Positions 44,962 to 55,900 are shown, counted from the stretch's first letter. The stretch is 64,000 nt of DNA from JAWSVE01 sp050633885 (GCA_050633885.1 JBOEHK010000005.1:1-64000); one strand, 5' to 3'. Notes: generated by a model from the letters alone, not told the origin. Program-made: numbers and translations.

Positions 44962-45388
44962 ATTTTTACCTGATTTATTTCTAAACAATTTGTAAAGTAC
45001 TGAAGGAATTACTCGAGGCCTCTTAACTTCTACCCGTTTAACTCGCCGCTCTGCATCCTCCTTCTATCTCGATTCAGGGATAGCTGAAGGGATATCAATG
45101 ACTCCTTTCATGACCCTATATAGACATAACTAACAGCATGACCAAGCCGTTATTAAGACTGTCAGATAGGTTATCACAAGCATCTTAGACAATATGATAA
45201 TTTTCCTAATGGAAACTTTAGTTTCATATAAGAAATTTTTATTGGAAGAAATCTACAAACTTATCTATCATCTCGCCTTGTTTTGAAGAGCCATCAAACT
45301 CCCTATATTTGCCTACAAATAGGTAAATTCAACACAAGACACCCACAAACTTCCAATTTTTCTTTACTGTATAACCAAGGTATTTCTC
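44962..45388. other. Intergenic region between the HTH-cupin gene and gcvP
   Basis: 427 bp that must hold both promoters. It contains the overlapping palindromes listed separately. I looked for a tandem glycine riboswitch, common before gcv genes, and did not find its conserved cores. Confidence 0.4.
45202..45225. promoter_or_regulatory. Overlapping palindromes, candidate operator for the HTH-cupin regulator
   Basis: TTTCC-TAAT-GGAAA (45202-45215) overlaps GAAACT-TT-AGTTTC (45212-45225). Both are built from the same GGAAA/TTTC half-sites at about 10-bp steps. They lie about 165 bp before gcvP. Confidence 0.45.
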
Positions 45389-48259
45389 ATGCCCAATCCG
45401 TCCGTTACTCCATTAGCTGGCTTTGCTCAACGCCATATTGGACCAGATACTTCTGAAACCCAGCAAATGCTGACAGATTTGGACGTAAACTCGCTGCAAG
45501 ATATGGTGGAGAAAGCTGTTCCTGCTTCCATAAGAAAAGACTCCGCACTCGCATTAGGTGAACCTCAATCAGAACAAGAAGCGCTCGCAGCGATTAAAGC
45601 CATCGCTAACAAAAATACTGTTTATAAAACGTATATCGGCATGGGTTATCACGATACTTATACGCCACCGGTTATTTTACGAAACGTTTTAGAGAATCCC
45701 GGTTGGTACACGGCTTATACGCCTTATCAGCCAGAAATTTCTCAAGGTCGGTTAGAAGGGTTACTGAATTATCAGCAAATGATTATTGATCTGACAGGTT
45801 TGCCAATGGCGAATGCTTCGTTATTAGACGAGGGTACTGCCGCTGCTGAAGCAATGGCATTGTGTAAACGACAAGCAAAGAAAAACAAATCAGAAACCTT
45901 TTTTATCGCCGATGATGTTCACCCTCAAACCATCGCCGTTGTAACAACCCGCGCAGAACATTTTGGGTATACCGTGATTATCGGAAATCCAGAAACTGAC
46001 TTAGCTGAACACGATATATTTGGAGCGCTACTGCAATACCCAGGAACAACAGGAAAAGTTCGCGACTTGACTGACGTGATCAAAAACGTTCACGAAAAGA
46101 ATGCACTCGTCACTGTCGCTTGTGATTTAATGAGCCTTGTCATGCTAACGTCCCCAGGGAAGATGGGTGCAGACATCGCAGTAGGAACCAATCAGCGCTT
46201 TGGTGTACCCATGGGTTTTGGCGGACCACATGCCGGCTTTTTTGCTTTTCGTGATGAATACAAACGCATCGCACCCGGACGAATCATCGGTGTCTCTATC
46301 GATAAAAAAGGCAAGCAAGCATTACGCATGGCGATGCAAACTCGCGAGCAACATATTCGCCGCGAAAAAGCGACATCCAACATTTGCACATCACAAGTAT
46401 TGCTCGCATTAATCAGCGCATTTTACGGAATGTATCATGGGCCAGATGGCTTAAAAGCCATTGCATCTAAAATTCATCAACTCACATTGCAACTGGCCAC
46501 GTCAGTAGAAAAAAATGGTTTTTCGTTGTCACAAAATTCTTTTTTCGACACTCTCGATATTCTCGTAGGTGACAAACAAAACAACATTTATGAAAAAGCA
46601 CTGAGTAGCAATATTAACCTGCGAAAAATTGGCGATGATCGCCTAGGAATCAGTATTAACGAAACCACAAGCGAAACAGATATAAAGCAATTGCTTAACT
46701 GTTTTTCTGAAGGCGCAACACTAACAGAAAACAATGATTCATCGGCACCAATGGGTATCCCACAGGAACTGGCTCGAACCGAATCTTTTATGACGCACCC
46801 GATGTTTAATAGCTACCACAACGAAACAGAAATGATGCGTTATTTAAAGCGATTGGAATCAAAAGATGTTGCTCTCAACCAATCAATGATTCCGCTGGGT
46901 TCGTGCACAATGAAATTAAATGCAGCAGCAGAAATGATACCCATCACCTGGCCAGAGTTTGGACGAATTCATCCCTTTGCTCCGATTGATCAAGCTGCCG
47001 GTTACACTGAGATGTTTGAAGAATTACAAAAAATGCTAGAGGAATGTACCGGTTATGCTGCGATCAGTTTACAACCTAACGCGGGATCGCAAGGCGAGTA
47101 CGCCGGCCTCATCGCCATCAAAAAATATTTTGAGAGTAAAAACGAATCGCAACGAAAAATTTGTTTGATCCCATCGTCTGCACACGGCACTAACCCCGCA
47201 TCAGCACAAATGGCAGGGTTAAAAGTGGTTGTGACTAAGTGCGATAGTAACGGCAACGTCGACATTGCTGATTTAAAAACAAAAGTCGAACAGTATGGCG
47301 ATACCATTGCCGCACTCATGGTCACTTACCCTTCAACACACGGGGTTTATGAAGAGGGCATTCGAGAAATTTGCGACATTATTCATTCTGTCGGCGGGCA
47401 AGTGTATATGGACGGCGCGAATCTGAACGCACTTGTTGGCGTTGCTGCACCGGGTGATTTTGGTAGCGATGTATCTCATTTAAATTTGCACAAAACATTT
47501 TGCATTCCGCACGGCGGCGGTGGCCCAGGCATGGGGCCTATCGGGGTTGCAGAACATCTTAAACCATTTTTACCCGGCCACCCTGTTCAGCCAGTTCCCA
47601 ATGCTGACGAAAAAAATGGAACCATTTCTGCCGCGCCTTGGGGAAGTGCCAGTATTTTACCCATCAGTTGGATGTACGTAAAAATGATGGGCAATACAGG
47701 AATGCGGCAAGCCACCGAGTACGCGATCCTTAACGCTAACTACATGGCAAAAAAACTAGAACAACATTTTCCTGTTTTGTATAAAGGTAAAAATGGTTTT
47801 GTTGCACACGAATGCATTTTAGATTTACGGCCACTTAAAGAAATTAGTGGGATCTCTGAAGAAGATGTCGCTAAACGTTTGATGGATTTTGGATTCCATG
47901 CGCCAACCATGTCGTTTCCCGTTGCTGGCACTCTCATGATTGAGCCAACAGAAAGTGAATCAAAAGCGGAAATGGATAAATTTATTGAAGCAATGATCAC
48001 CATTCGCCAAGAAATCGAAGATGTTATCAAGGGTGTTTACTCTGCTAACAACAACCCTCTCGTCAATTCGCCCCATACATTACATGATGTACTCGCCGAT
48101 AACTGGGACCACCCTTACAGCCGAGAAAAAGCAACTCGCCCTGCTCATTATTTAAATGACTTTAAATATTGGCCGAGCGTTAATCGAATCGATAACGTGT
48201 ATGGCGATAGAAACTTAATTTGTACTTGCCCGAGCATTAGTGATTACGAAGAAAATTAA
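45389..48259 (+). CDS. gcvP: Glycine dehydrogenase (decarboxylating), P-protein
   Basis: 956 residues, the single-chain P-protein. It decarboxylates glycine and passes aminomethyl to lipoyl-GcvH. It has two halves of about 450 residues; the second contains the PLP lysine K702 (SHLNLHKTFCIPHGGGGPGMGP). Other signatures: FAQRHIGPD at the start, MIPLGSCTMKLNAA, and VYGDRNLICTCP at the end. AAGG precedes the ATG. gcvT and gcvH are not in the window, so the glycine cleavage genes are split. Closed by a strong terminator. Confidence 0.97.
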   Translation: MPNPSVTPLAGFAQRHIGPDTSETQQMLTDLDVNSLQDMVEKAVPASIRKDSALALGEPQSEQEALAAIKAIANKNTVYKTYIGMGYHDTYTPPVILRNVLENPGWYTAYTPYQPEISQGRLEGLLNYQQMIIDLTGLPMANASLLDEGTAAAEAMALCKRQAKKNKSETFFIADDVHPQTIAVVTTRAEHFGYTVIIGNPETDLAEHDIFGALLQYPGTTGKVRDLTDVIKNVHEKNALVTVACDLMSLVMLTSPGKMGADIAVGTNQRFGVPMGFGGPHAGFFAFRDEYKRIAPGRIIGVSIDKKGKQALRMAMQTREQHIRREKATSNICTSQVLLALISAFYGMYHGPDGLKAIASKIHQLTLQLATSVEKNGFSLSQNSFFDTLDILVGDKQNNIYEKALSSNINLRKIGDDRLGISINETTSETDIKQLLNCFSEGATLTENNDSSAPMGIPQELARTESFMTHPMFNSYHNETEMMRYLKRLESKDVALNQSMIPLGSCTMKLNAAAEMIPITWPEFGRIHPFAPIDQAAGYTEMFEELQKMLEECTGYAAISLQPNAGSQGEYAGLIAIKKYFESKNESQRKICLIPSSAHGTNPASAQMAGLKVVVTKCDSNGNVDIADLKTKVEQYGDTIAALMVTYPSTHGVYEEGIREICDIIHSVGGQVYMDGANLNALVGVAAPGDFGSDVSHLNLHKTFCIPHGGGGPGMGPIGVAEHLKPFLPGHPVQPVPNADEKNGTISAAPWGSASILPISWMYVKMMGNTGMRQATEYAILNANYMAKKLEQHFPVLYKGKNGFVAHECILDLRPLKEISGISEEDVAKRLMDFGFHAPTMSFPVAGTLMIEPTESESKAEMDKFIEAMITIRQEIEDVIKGVYSANNNPLVNSPHTLHDVLADNWDHPYSREKATRPAHYLNDFKYWPSVNRIDNVYGDRNLICTCPSISDYEEN

Positions 48260-48284
48260 TTTAACTACTCGGAAAACCAATCAA

Positions 48285-48320
48285 ACACTAAAAACGGGCT
48301 GCATTGCCCGTTTTTAGTGT
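48285..48320. terminator. Terminator after gcvP
   Basis: Perfect 15-bp arms (ACACTAAAAACGGGC / GCCCGTTTTTAGTGT) around a six-base loop, with A and T runs suited to both directions. Confidence 0.9.
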
Positions 48321-48389
48321 ATAGCACAAAGATTTAGTGTCGAATGATAAATGATGGGATGAAGGCCATAATAAAGCTGATCATGTTTC

Positions 48390-48704
48390 TCAAACCTCAA
48401 ATGGTTTTTCTTTTTGGCATTGCCAGCAATAATCGAAAGCGCCACTATTCATTTCCTGACACTGAATACATTGCCAATCGGGCTGAGCTTCCTCCGCAAA
48501 TATTTCTTCTAATATCTGTTGTGCACGCCTGAAATGGTGGCTTTGCTCAATCCATAATTCAGGCCAAGCATTAATCGGCGCTAACTCGCCAATACCACCA
48601 CTCGCATATTGGTTTTGTAAAATAACAGGCACACCTTGACCCTCAACAAGGTTCTTTGCATTTTCAACCAGTACAATATTGGGATGTGTGTAGAGAAGAT
48701 GCAT
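48390..48704 (-). CDS. DUF2007-type protein with a C-terminal zinc ribbon
   Basis: 104 residues from the ATG at 48704 (GGA 7 bases upstream; the longer ORF starts with TTG). The first ~70 residues form a small ferredoxin-like DUF2007 domain (LVENAKNLVEGQGVPVILQNQYASGGIGELAPI, WPELWI). The tail has two CxxC pairs (CIQCQEMNSGAFDYCWQC), a zinc ribbon. DUF2007 is annotated as a putative signal-transducing domain; no clear function is known. It lies between convergent gcvP and dinB on the dinB strand. Confidence 0.8.
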   Translation of the reverse strand: MHLLYTHPNIVLVENAKNLVEGQGVPVILQNQYASGGIGELAPINAWPELWIEQSHHFRRAQQILEEIFAEEAQPDWQCIQCQEMNSGAFDYCWQCQKEKPFEV

Positions 48705-48763
48705 TAAAGTTTCCAATACTGGAAATGGAATGTAAAAGCGTTGAGCCTATAATGCCGTTTTAT

Positions 48764-49873
48764 TTAAACACTATTAATAGCCAACTCTGGAAATAAGTCT
48801 AGTTGTGACTGGTTTTGATCTTGCTGTAAATCAATCAATCTGACTCCAACTCCCAACAAGCGAACGGGTTTATTACCTCTTTCAAAGGCCTCTGCTAGCA
48901 ACGACGTGTAATCTTCAAGGCTAATCGATGTTCCCACTCGTTCAATCGTCGTCACCGTAAAATCTGTAAATTTCACTTTAACAAAGCCTTTCACTGCCCG
49001 ATAGTTTTTATCCAATCTTCTTAGACGCGCTTGCATCTGCTGCATTAAAGACGGTAATTGACTAATGCATTGCTCAAGAGACGGTAAATCTTTAGGAAAT
49101 GTGTGTTCGACACTGAGTGATTTTCTTCGCCAAACTGATTTCACCTTCCGCTCATCTTGACCACGAGCCAACTCATACAAACGTAATCCCATTGAGCCAA
49201 ACGAACGAGTTAACTGAAACTCATCAAACTTCTGCAAGTCCCCACAGGTCACCACACCTTGCCGTTTTAATTTTTCGGCCGTCACTTTGCCAACACCGTA
49301 AATCTTTTTTACCGGCAATTGTTGCACAAAGCTATCGACTTGCTCTGGTAAAATAACGGTTAATCCATTTGGCTTTACCCAATCACTGGCAATTTTTGCC
49401 AAAAATTTATTCGGTGCAACGCCCGCCGATACCGTAATGTTGACAGTGTCTTCAATCCGCTGGCGAATTTCTTTTGCAATCAATGTTGCACTGCCGTGGC
49501 AATGATTCACATCACTTACATCTAAAAAAGCTTCATCCATGGATAAAGGCTCGACGAGATCAGTATAAGAATGAAAAATTTCTCGCATCTGATTTGATGC
49601 TTCGCGGTAGAGTTCCATGTTATGCGGAACTATGATCAAATCGGGACACAAACGTTTTGCATGAGCCGACGCCATTGCAGAGTGCACTCCATAGGTCCGA
49701 GCTTCGTAGTTACAAGTAGAAATAACACCTCGTTTCTCCTCCGAGCCTCCAACAGCAATGGGTTTATTTCGTAGACTGGGATCCTCACGCATTTCCAATG
49801 CCGCAAAAAAACAATCGGCATCACAATGAATAATTTTTCGAACTGGCTTCTCTTTCTCAGACTCTGTACCCAT
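48764..49873 (-). CDS. dinB: DNA polymerase IV
   Basis: 369 residues from the ATG at 49873; an in-frame TTG at 49909 is the alternative. A Y-family translesion polymerase with catalytic DADCFFAALE and SMDEAFLDV (acidic metal ligands). The thumb has helix-hairpin-helix IYGVGKVTAEKL and the little-finger domain follows (about 235-345). The tail QSQLDLFPEL matches the beta-clamp binding motif (QxxLxLF). A LexA box lies about 60-75 bp upstream of the ATG, so it is an SOS gene, in the same regulon as intI in this window. Confidence 0.95.
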   Translation of the reverse strand: MGTESEKEKPVRKIIHCDADCFFAALEMREDPSLRNKPIAVGGSEEKRGVISTCNYEARTYGVHSAMASAHAKRLCPDLIIVPHNMELYREASNQMREIFHSYTDLVEPLSMDEAFLDVSDVNHCHGSATLIAKEIRQRIEDTVNITVSAGVAPNKFLAKIASDWVKPNGLTVILPEQVDSFVQQLPVKKIYGVGKVTAEKLKRQGVVTCGDLQKFDEFQLTRSFGSMGLRLYELARGQDERKVKSVWRRKSLSVEHTFPKDLPSLEQCISQLPSLMQQMQARLRRLDKNYRAVKGFVKVKFTDFTVTTIERVGTSISLEDYTSLLAEAFERGNKPVRLLGVGVRLIDLQQDQNQSQLDLFPELAINSV

Positions 49874-49929
49874 CGGCCCACTTATTATTGAGTAAAAAGG
49901 TTTATCCAATTATTCCGGAGCTCACCCAC

Positions 49930-49949
49930 AACTGTTTTTATATACAGTT
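49930..49949. promoter_or_regulatory. LexA (SOS) box of dinB
   Basis: AACTGTTTTTATATACAGTT has CTG-N10-CAG with near-perfect dyad symmetry at the outer positions. It lies just upstream of dinB, as in other gammaproteobacteria. Confidence 0.85.
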
Positions 49950-50481
49950 TTATACAATGATATTTGATTCTAATCAAACAATTATCGAGAAAACATTCTT
50001 TTTATCATTGATTAATTTAGTATGGGGACAATGGCTCTTCAAAGACTAACTATTGAATTGGAAATCATGGTTAACAAATTCACCGTTCAACCCAAAATAA
50101 TCTAGCAATTCCTTCGCGTTAAAGTCAGACAAGAGCTGACTAAAGTATTTACTATTATCCACTAATGAATCCATATAGCCCTTATATGTTAAAAAGCTTG
50201 TATTTTTTGTAAAAAGTCGTATTTTGCTCTCTAAATTTGATCGATATCATTTTAGAGGAGATATATTGCCTCAACATCGATAGAATCCGCTCTCAGTTTC
50301 ATTAGATATGAGTACACTTTTTTCAACCTTCTTTTTCTATGATTAAACAACGAGATAAATTATCACCCTAATTTTTTATAACGACTATTTTTAACATTGA
50401 ATTATCATCTTTTACTTTTACTTTGACTAACTCAACTTTTATCACATAGAACGCTTAACATTACACCAAAGGAAACTCCTC
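49950..50481. other. Intergenic region between dinB and the H1-like gene
   Basis: About 530 bp of A/T-rich DNA. It contains the promoter of the H1-like gene; AAAGGAAA lies just before its ATG. No ORF or RNA structure could be supported. Confidence 0.35.
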
Positions 50482-51423
50482 ATGGCCGCTCGCAAATCAA
50501 AATCTTCAAGCCCAATTGAAAAACTCGAAAAAGAACTCTCAAAAGTACAAACTGAACTAGCAAAAGCACGTGCAAAGCAAGAAGTAGAAGCACATAAACT
50601 AGTGGCCAAACTGAAAAAGGAAGCCGCTACTGCAGCAAACAAAATAAAAGCGGCTCAGAAGAAATTCGCAGCCACTCGTAAAAAGAAAGGCTCCAACGCT
50701 CAAGTATCAGCAGCTAAAAAGGCAGTTGATACAGCTAAAAAGCTCGCGCAAGAAGCTAAATCCGCGACCTCAGAAGCTATCAATCATTTAATCGATGTGA
50801 GAAAGGTCAATCAAAAAGCCAAACAACTTGCTCAAGTCGTTGCTAAAGAAGAAGCGAAACTAGCAAGAAAAATGAGAGCAGAAGAAAAAAAATTAGCCGC
50901 TAAAGCAAAAGCCGTCGCTAAAAAGGCAGCAGCCAAGGCAAAACTTCAAGAAAAGAGACTGGCTATCAAAGTAAAAGCTGCCGCCAAAAAAGCGGCCACA
51001 GCTGCCAAGGCAAAAGAAAAAAAACTGGCGGCTAAAGTGAAAAAAGCCGAAAAGGCAGCGGCTGCTAAAGCAAAAATAGCAGCGAGAAAAGCCTCTACAG
51101 CAGCAAAAAAGAAAGCAGCATCGATTAAAAAGGCGGCCACTAAAAAATCAACCGCCAAGAAATCTGCAAAAACTACCACAAAAAAAGCTACTGCGAAGAA
51201 AACTACTACTAAGAAAGCCACTATTAAGAAAACCACTGGCAAGAAAGTCGCTGCGAAAAAAACGACTGCAAAAAAAGTCGCTCCAAAGAAAGCTGCGACT
51301 AAAAAAGCACCCACCAGAAAAGCAAAGAAAAGCACTAAAGCTAAAAAATCGCCTAAACAAGCAAACAAGATAAGTGAAGATATAGCCCAAAATATTGCAC
51401 CAGTGCAAACACCCTTACTGTAG
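50482..51423 (+). CDS. Histone H1-like Lys/Ala-rich protein (AlgP-like)
   Basis: 313 residues. The N-terminal part (about 8-125) is a coiled coil (KLEKELSKVQTELAKARAKQ, VAKLKKEAATAANKIKAAQKK). Residues 130-300 are almost only Lys, Ala and Thr with repeats such as KKAATAAKAKEKKLAAK and AKKTTTKKAT. This is the histone H1-like layout of Pseudomonas AlgP (AlgR3), a DNA-binding transcription regulator. It probably compacts or bends DNA in the nucleoid. The repeats change copy number easily, so length may vary between strains. A strong terminator follows. Confidence 0.85.
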   Translation: MAARKSKSSSPIEKLEKELSKVQTELAKARAKQEVEAHKLVAKLKKEAATAANKIKAAQKKFAATRKKKGSNAQVSAAKKAVDTAKKLAQEAKSATSEAINHLIDVRKVNQKAKQLAQVVAKEEAKLARKMRAEEKKLAAKAKAVAKKAAAKAKLQEKRLAIKVKAAAKKAATAAKAKEKKLAAKVKKAEKAAAAKAKIAARKASTAAKKKAASIKKAATKKSTAKKSAKTTTKKATAKKTTTKKATIKKTTGKKVAAKKTTAKKVAPKKAATKKAPTRKAKKSTKAKKSPKQANKISEDIAQNIAPVQTPLL

Positions 51424-51508
51424 ACCGTGCTGTAATATCTTTGACTAACCGCGCTGATCAAAGCCAAACCCATACGGCAACGATACTGACTAGTCGAAGA
51501 AATAGACC

Positions 51509-51550
51509 AGCATTAAAAAGGCAGTCTCTATGGACTGCCTTTTTAATGCT
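51509..51550. terminator. Bidirectional terminator
   Basis: Perfect 18-bp arms (AGCATTAAAAAGGCAGTC / GACTGCCTTTTTAATGCT) around a six-base loop. Separates the H1-like gene from the convergent secreted protein gene. Confidence 0.92.
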
Positions 51551-51600
51551 TCTGCCATCTAACGCTTTTACCAAAAGACCTAATCAACAATAAAACTGTC

Positions 51601-52701
51601 TTATTTTTCTCTTTTCTGAATAGCAACCGTTACCCCTCTATTAGAAAAATGACATATGCCAGTGGATTTTAGCTGGGCTCCCGTTGGGCCTACGGCATCA
51701 AAATCAATCACTTGAAAGTCACCTTTTCCTGCCCCTTTGAATGGCTTAACCGGATGTTGAGTTTTCCTTTCCTCAATGAGCCAAACAACGTGATCAAGTG
51801 CGGCCGTCTTTCTTTTTAATTGGACCAAACATTTATCCAATTGTACTTGTCGATCAGCTGGCAAATCATTGCGATGTATTGTTTCTACTTGTTGCTCAGC
51901 TCTACCTACCATTGCTTTAATTACTGTTTCTTTTTGACTTTCTTTTTTTTGTGGATCACTTTTTTGCAATACGGATACTGATGTCGTTGATTTTATTTTG
52001 GCTGGATCAATTTCTGACACCATCGGCAAGGCATCTCTAGGTAAAATATTGACATCATACTGCCTATTTTCGTATCGACAAGACGCATCATAGTACAGCT
52101 GAGTTCCTTCGATGTCGGAATTAGCGCCTGCCAACGCATTGAAAGCCAACTTAAACATTAAGCCGTTATTATCTAATAGTATGGGAGGTGGCATTTTTTT
52201 AGTGTTTAAAACTAGCCCTTTAAAATGTTTCAATCGACGCTGTAAACGATAAGAGCAAACGGCCCATGCTTTCTCTTGCCGAAGCAATACTTTCCTTTCT
52301 TCTTCGGTAAGACTCGTCAAATCAATTTCATCCTCCTCTTCGATATCAACTGTTTTTTCTTTGGGCTTGTTGATGATGATCATTGTCTTACCATCGATAA
52401 GCCATGGAAATGTTTTTCTATTTTCGTCTCGACAAGTAATTTTAAAGATAGGATGATCTTTGACAGAATCTTTTGTACTAACCGTTCCTGCAACAACCGT
52501 TTTACACCGCTCGGTTGCCTCCGCCACCCCTACCGCCTGTTTTAATTCCTTCATTGAACGATTGTAGTTCCTAGGCAACCACAACTGAGATGGATCAACC
52601 GCCGATACAAAATCTGAAACGCACAGATTGCACATTATCACCAGCGCATATATGGAAGCTTTTTTTATCTGTAGAGGAGTGAGTAACATCGTTTCAATCA
52701 T
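51601..52701 (-). CDS. Secreted hypothetical protein
   Basis: 366 residues with an N-terminal signal peptide (KKASIYALVIMCNLCVSDFVSAVDPSQLWLPR). Mature residues 30-150 contain a Cys pair (ERCKTVVAGTV, KITCRDENRKTF) and an acidic loop (DIEEEDEIDLTSLTEEE). The second half has more Cys (VCSYRLQRR, DASCRYENRQYD, TGICHFSNRG) in a repeating pattern, so disulfides are likely. The spacing suggests two related beta-rich subdomains. No family is recognised. It is on the strand of the RND operon but separated from it by a terminator. Confidence 0.7.
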   Translation of the reverse strand: MIETMLLTPLQIKKASIYALVIMCNLCVSDFVSAVDPSQLWLPRNYNRSMKELKQAVGVAEATERCKTVVAGTVSTKDSVKDHPIFKITCRDENRKTFPWLIDGKTMIIINKPKEKTVDIEEEDEIDLTSLTEEERKVLLRQEKAWAVCSYRLQRRLKHFKGLVLNTKKMPPPILLDNNGLMFKLAFNALAGANSDIEGTQLYYDASCRYENRQYDVNILPRDALPMVSEIDPAKIKSTTSVSVLQKSDPQKKESQKETVIKAMVGRAEQQVETIHRNDLPADRQVQLDKCLVQLKRKTAALDHVVWLIEERKTQHPVKPFKGAGKGDFQVIDFDAVGPTGAQLKSTGICHFSNRGVTVAIQKREK

Positions 52702-52868
52702 GTTGTTAACGTTGCCTATCGCGGAACGAAAGCTTTAATAAAGATAAGCTCAAGAAAGTTAGCAAACAAACACCCTGAGGTCTCATTTCCTTTAAGTGTA
52801 GACTGAGAATATTTAGCATCAAAAGATTACGACTGACTTTATCTATGATCCTCGGGCAGATTATTATA

Positions 52869-52914
52869 TTTCATCCATAAAAAAAGGCGCNNGCGCCTTT
52901 TTTTATGGATGAAA
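52869..52914 (-). terminator. Terminator of the RND operon, with NN at its centre
   Basis: Two 22-bp arms (52869-52890 and 52893-52914) are exact reverse complements around NN (52891-52892). The stem has a GGCGC/GCGCC core and T7. Its position, 15 bp after the RND stop, fits a terminator. The N bases mark an ambiguity in the loop and not a true gap. Confidence 0.85.
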
Positions 52915-52928
52915 CGTTCAACTAAATC

Positions 52929-55900
52929 TCAATTGGTATTTTCTGAACGTTCTTTTACAAACAGAGGCTTAAAATCTTCTTCCCATATTGGTAAAAAGTG
53001 TTTCACAAAAATATGTTTAAAACGCTCAGGCACTAACAGCAGGATGGGCGTTAGTAACAACGTTAAGAAAGTAGAAAATGTAAGTCCATAAACAATCGCA
53101 CTAGCCAAAGGCACCCATTGTGTCGCTATGGGGCCTCCATGCTGAATACTCCTTCCTACCAAATCAACACTCAAACCTAAAGCCATCGGTAACAACCCTA
53201 AAATAGTTGTAAAGGTCGTTAAGAAAACAGGACGTAAACGTTGGGTGCTCGCCATGACAGCAATTTGCGCCAAGCTCAATCCAGGATTTTCTTTTCGTAG
53301 AACATTGTAGGTATCGATTAATACAATATTGTTATTCACTACAATACCTGCCAGCGCAACAATGCCTGTTCCCGTTAAGATTGTACTAAATACAGAGCCG
53401 GTAATAAGCAAGCCCAACAGAACACCCGCTGTCGACATAATCACAGCAGACAAAATTAATATCCCTTGATAAAAACTATTAAATTGGGTCACTAATAAAA
53501 TAAACATCAAAAATAAAGCGAGCCCCATTGCAACACCTAAAAAATTTGCCGATTTTTCTTGTTCTTCATTATTTCCCCGAAATACAACATTAATCTCTGG
53601 ATCAACAGGGTTGTCAGCTAGATATTCTTGAACTTTTTTCACCATATCATCAACCAGTACGCCTTCTTCCACACCTCCTTTAATGGTCATAACCTCGATC
53701 CCATCGACTCGATCCACTTTATCAACCGTAGGTTTAGGAACACGCTTAACAAACGTACTTAACGCTATAGGACCTTGCATTGTATTAACACGTAATAAGT
53801 TTAAAGAATTAACACCTCGATATTCTTCCGGATAGCGAACACGAATATCAACAGGTTCTTCGGCGTCATCAGGGCGATACTCTCCTAATTTTACACCATT
53901 GGTAACGAGCTGCACTGCTCTACCGACCTCTGTGATACTAGCGCCAAGTTGTGATGCTAAAGTTCTATCAACTTCCATTTCCCACGTTATTCCCGGCAAG
54001 GGCGTGCTATCAACAACGTCAATTAAACCTGGAATATTATTTTCCATGTAAAACTGAATTCGCCTCGCTTCTTTAATTAATTTGTCGCGATTATGCGATT
54101 CAAGCTGGACATTGACAGGACGACCAACCGGAGGGCCTCCCTCTTGAACTTGAAGGCCAACTCGAATACCGGGAATATTGGCTGTCCGTTTTCTCATCTC
54201 AATAACAACATCGCGTGCTGATCCACTTTCGATATCTTCTGTATCTGCGAGCTCCACTAAAATAGAACCAACTTGATCTTTTATCGACTCGCCATTTCGG
54301 CCGCCGGTACTTGATGACGCATTGGTAACAAGTACTCCAGGAATATTTAAAATAATTCCTTCAACTTCTTGAACTAAATCTCGTATTTCAGAAACAGATA
54401 AATTTCCCTGCGCGCGAATATGAACATCAACGTACTTGGGCTCGGATGAACCAAAAAATTCTATTCCTTTACTGTATTTGCCAAACAAAATAAATATAAA
54501 GATCAGCAAAATAAGACCACCGACTGCGGTTCGTAAAATTCGATGCGTGAGCCATGTTAATGCCCGACCATATAATCCGGTAATACCGTTGAGTTTTGAT
54601 ATATCACCCGATTCAAGATCTCTTAAATTTTGCAACGAATCAGGAGAGTTTTCATTTCTTTTTGATTTACCCAGTAACGAACCAATGACCGGTGCAAATA
54701 GTAGTGCGTAAAATAAAGAACCCAATAACACAGCAAACACAGTGACGGGTAAATAACGCATAAACTCACCCGCGACGCCAGGCCAGAACATAATAGGCAA
54801 GAAAGCAGCTAAGGTCGTTGCGGTTGATGCCAGTACAGGCCAATACATTCGTTTAATTGCGACAGCATAAGCCTCTTTACTCGACAACCCTTCTGCCATT
54901 TTTCTATCAGCAAATTCAGTGACGACAATTGCACCGTCAATCAACATTCCTAATGCCAGCAACATCCCAAACATCACCATCATGTTGAAAGAAAAACCGA
55001 CAAGATTCAGAATAATGAGTGAAAACAATAAAGAGAACGGGATGCCAAAACCAACAATTAAACCTGAACGAATACCCAAAGCGGCAACAACGATAACCAT
55101 CACTAACGCCATCGCCGTTAAAATATTCCCCTGCATTTCACTGACCATACTTAACGTAAACTCAGATTGATCGCCGGTGTATCCCACATTAACACCATAA
55201 GGAAAACGCTCTCGTTCAGCTTCGACAGCTTCTCTGACTAACCGCACTAATTCGATATCATTTGCGTTGGTTCTTTTCATCACTCGAATGGCAATTGCTT
55301 TATCACCATTAACGCTGTTAAAACCTCGAGGATCTTTAAACGTACGACGGACGTCAGCCACATCTCTTAAAGCAATTGATCCCGTTGCGTTTGATTTTAA
55401 AGGCAAGCTAAACAAATCCGACGCCGTTTCAATCAATCCTGGTACCTTTACGGGAAATCGACCTTGACTCGCCTCAAGTTCGCCTGCTGGAACAAGCCGA
55501 TTATTATTCGCAATAGCCCGAGCTAGCTCATCACTGGTAATACCGTATTGTTCGAGCCTTGCAGGGTCGACAATCGCTTCGGCAACCTCCTCGCGTTCAC
55601 CGACCAAATCTGCCGACAACACCAAACTAATTGCGTCTATTTTTCTTTTTAAGTCTTGCGCAACGTCATAAATGATTCGCTCGCTGACCTCGTCACCGCC
55701 CACTGTGACAACAATAGAAGGACCACCCACCGCAGACATTTCCATAATGACAGGTTCTTCTGCCTCTTGAGGAAGTTCAGCTTTCGCGCGATTAACAGCC
55801 GCGCGAACATCATCTAACGCTTTATCTAAATCAGCCTCTGCTTCAAACATGACAGCAACATTTGCGATCGACTCACTCGCTGTTGCAGTGATCTGGTCCA

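Noticed and set aside
44962..45388. Glycine riboswitch upstream of gcvP
   Set aside because: Conserved core segments of the riboswitch could not be found on the plus strand.
50946..51473. 175-codon Phe/Ala-rich minus-strand ORF
   Set aside because: It is the antisense of the Lys/Ala repeats of the H1-like gene, which produces long Phe/Leu/Ala frames by chance.
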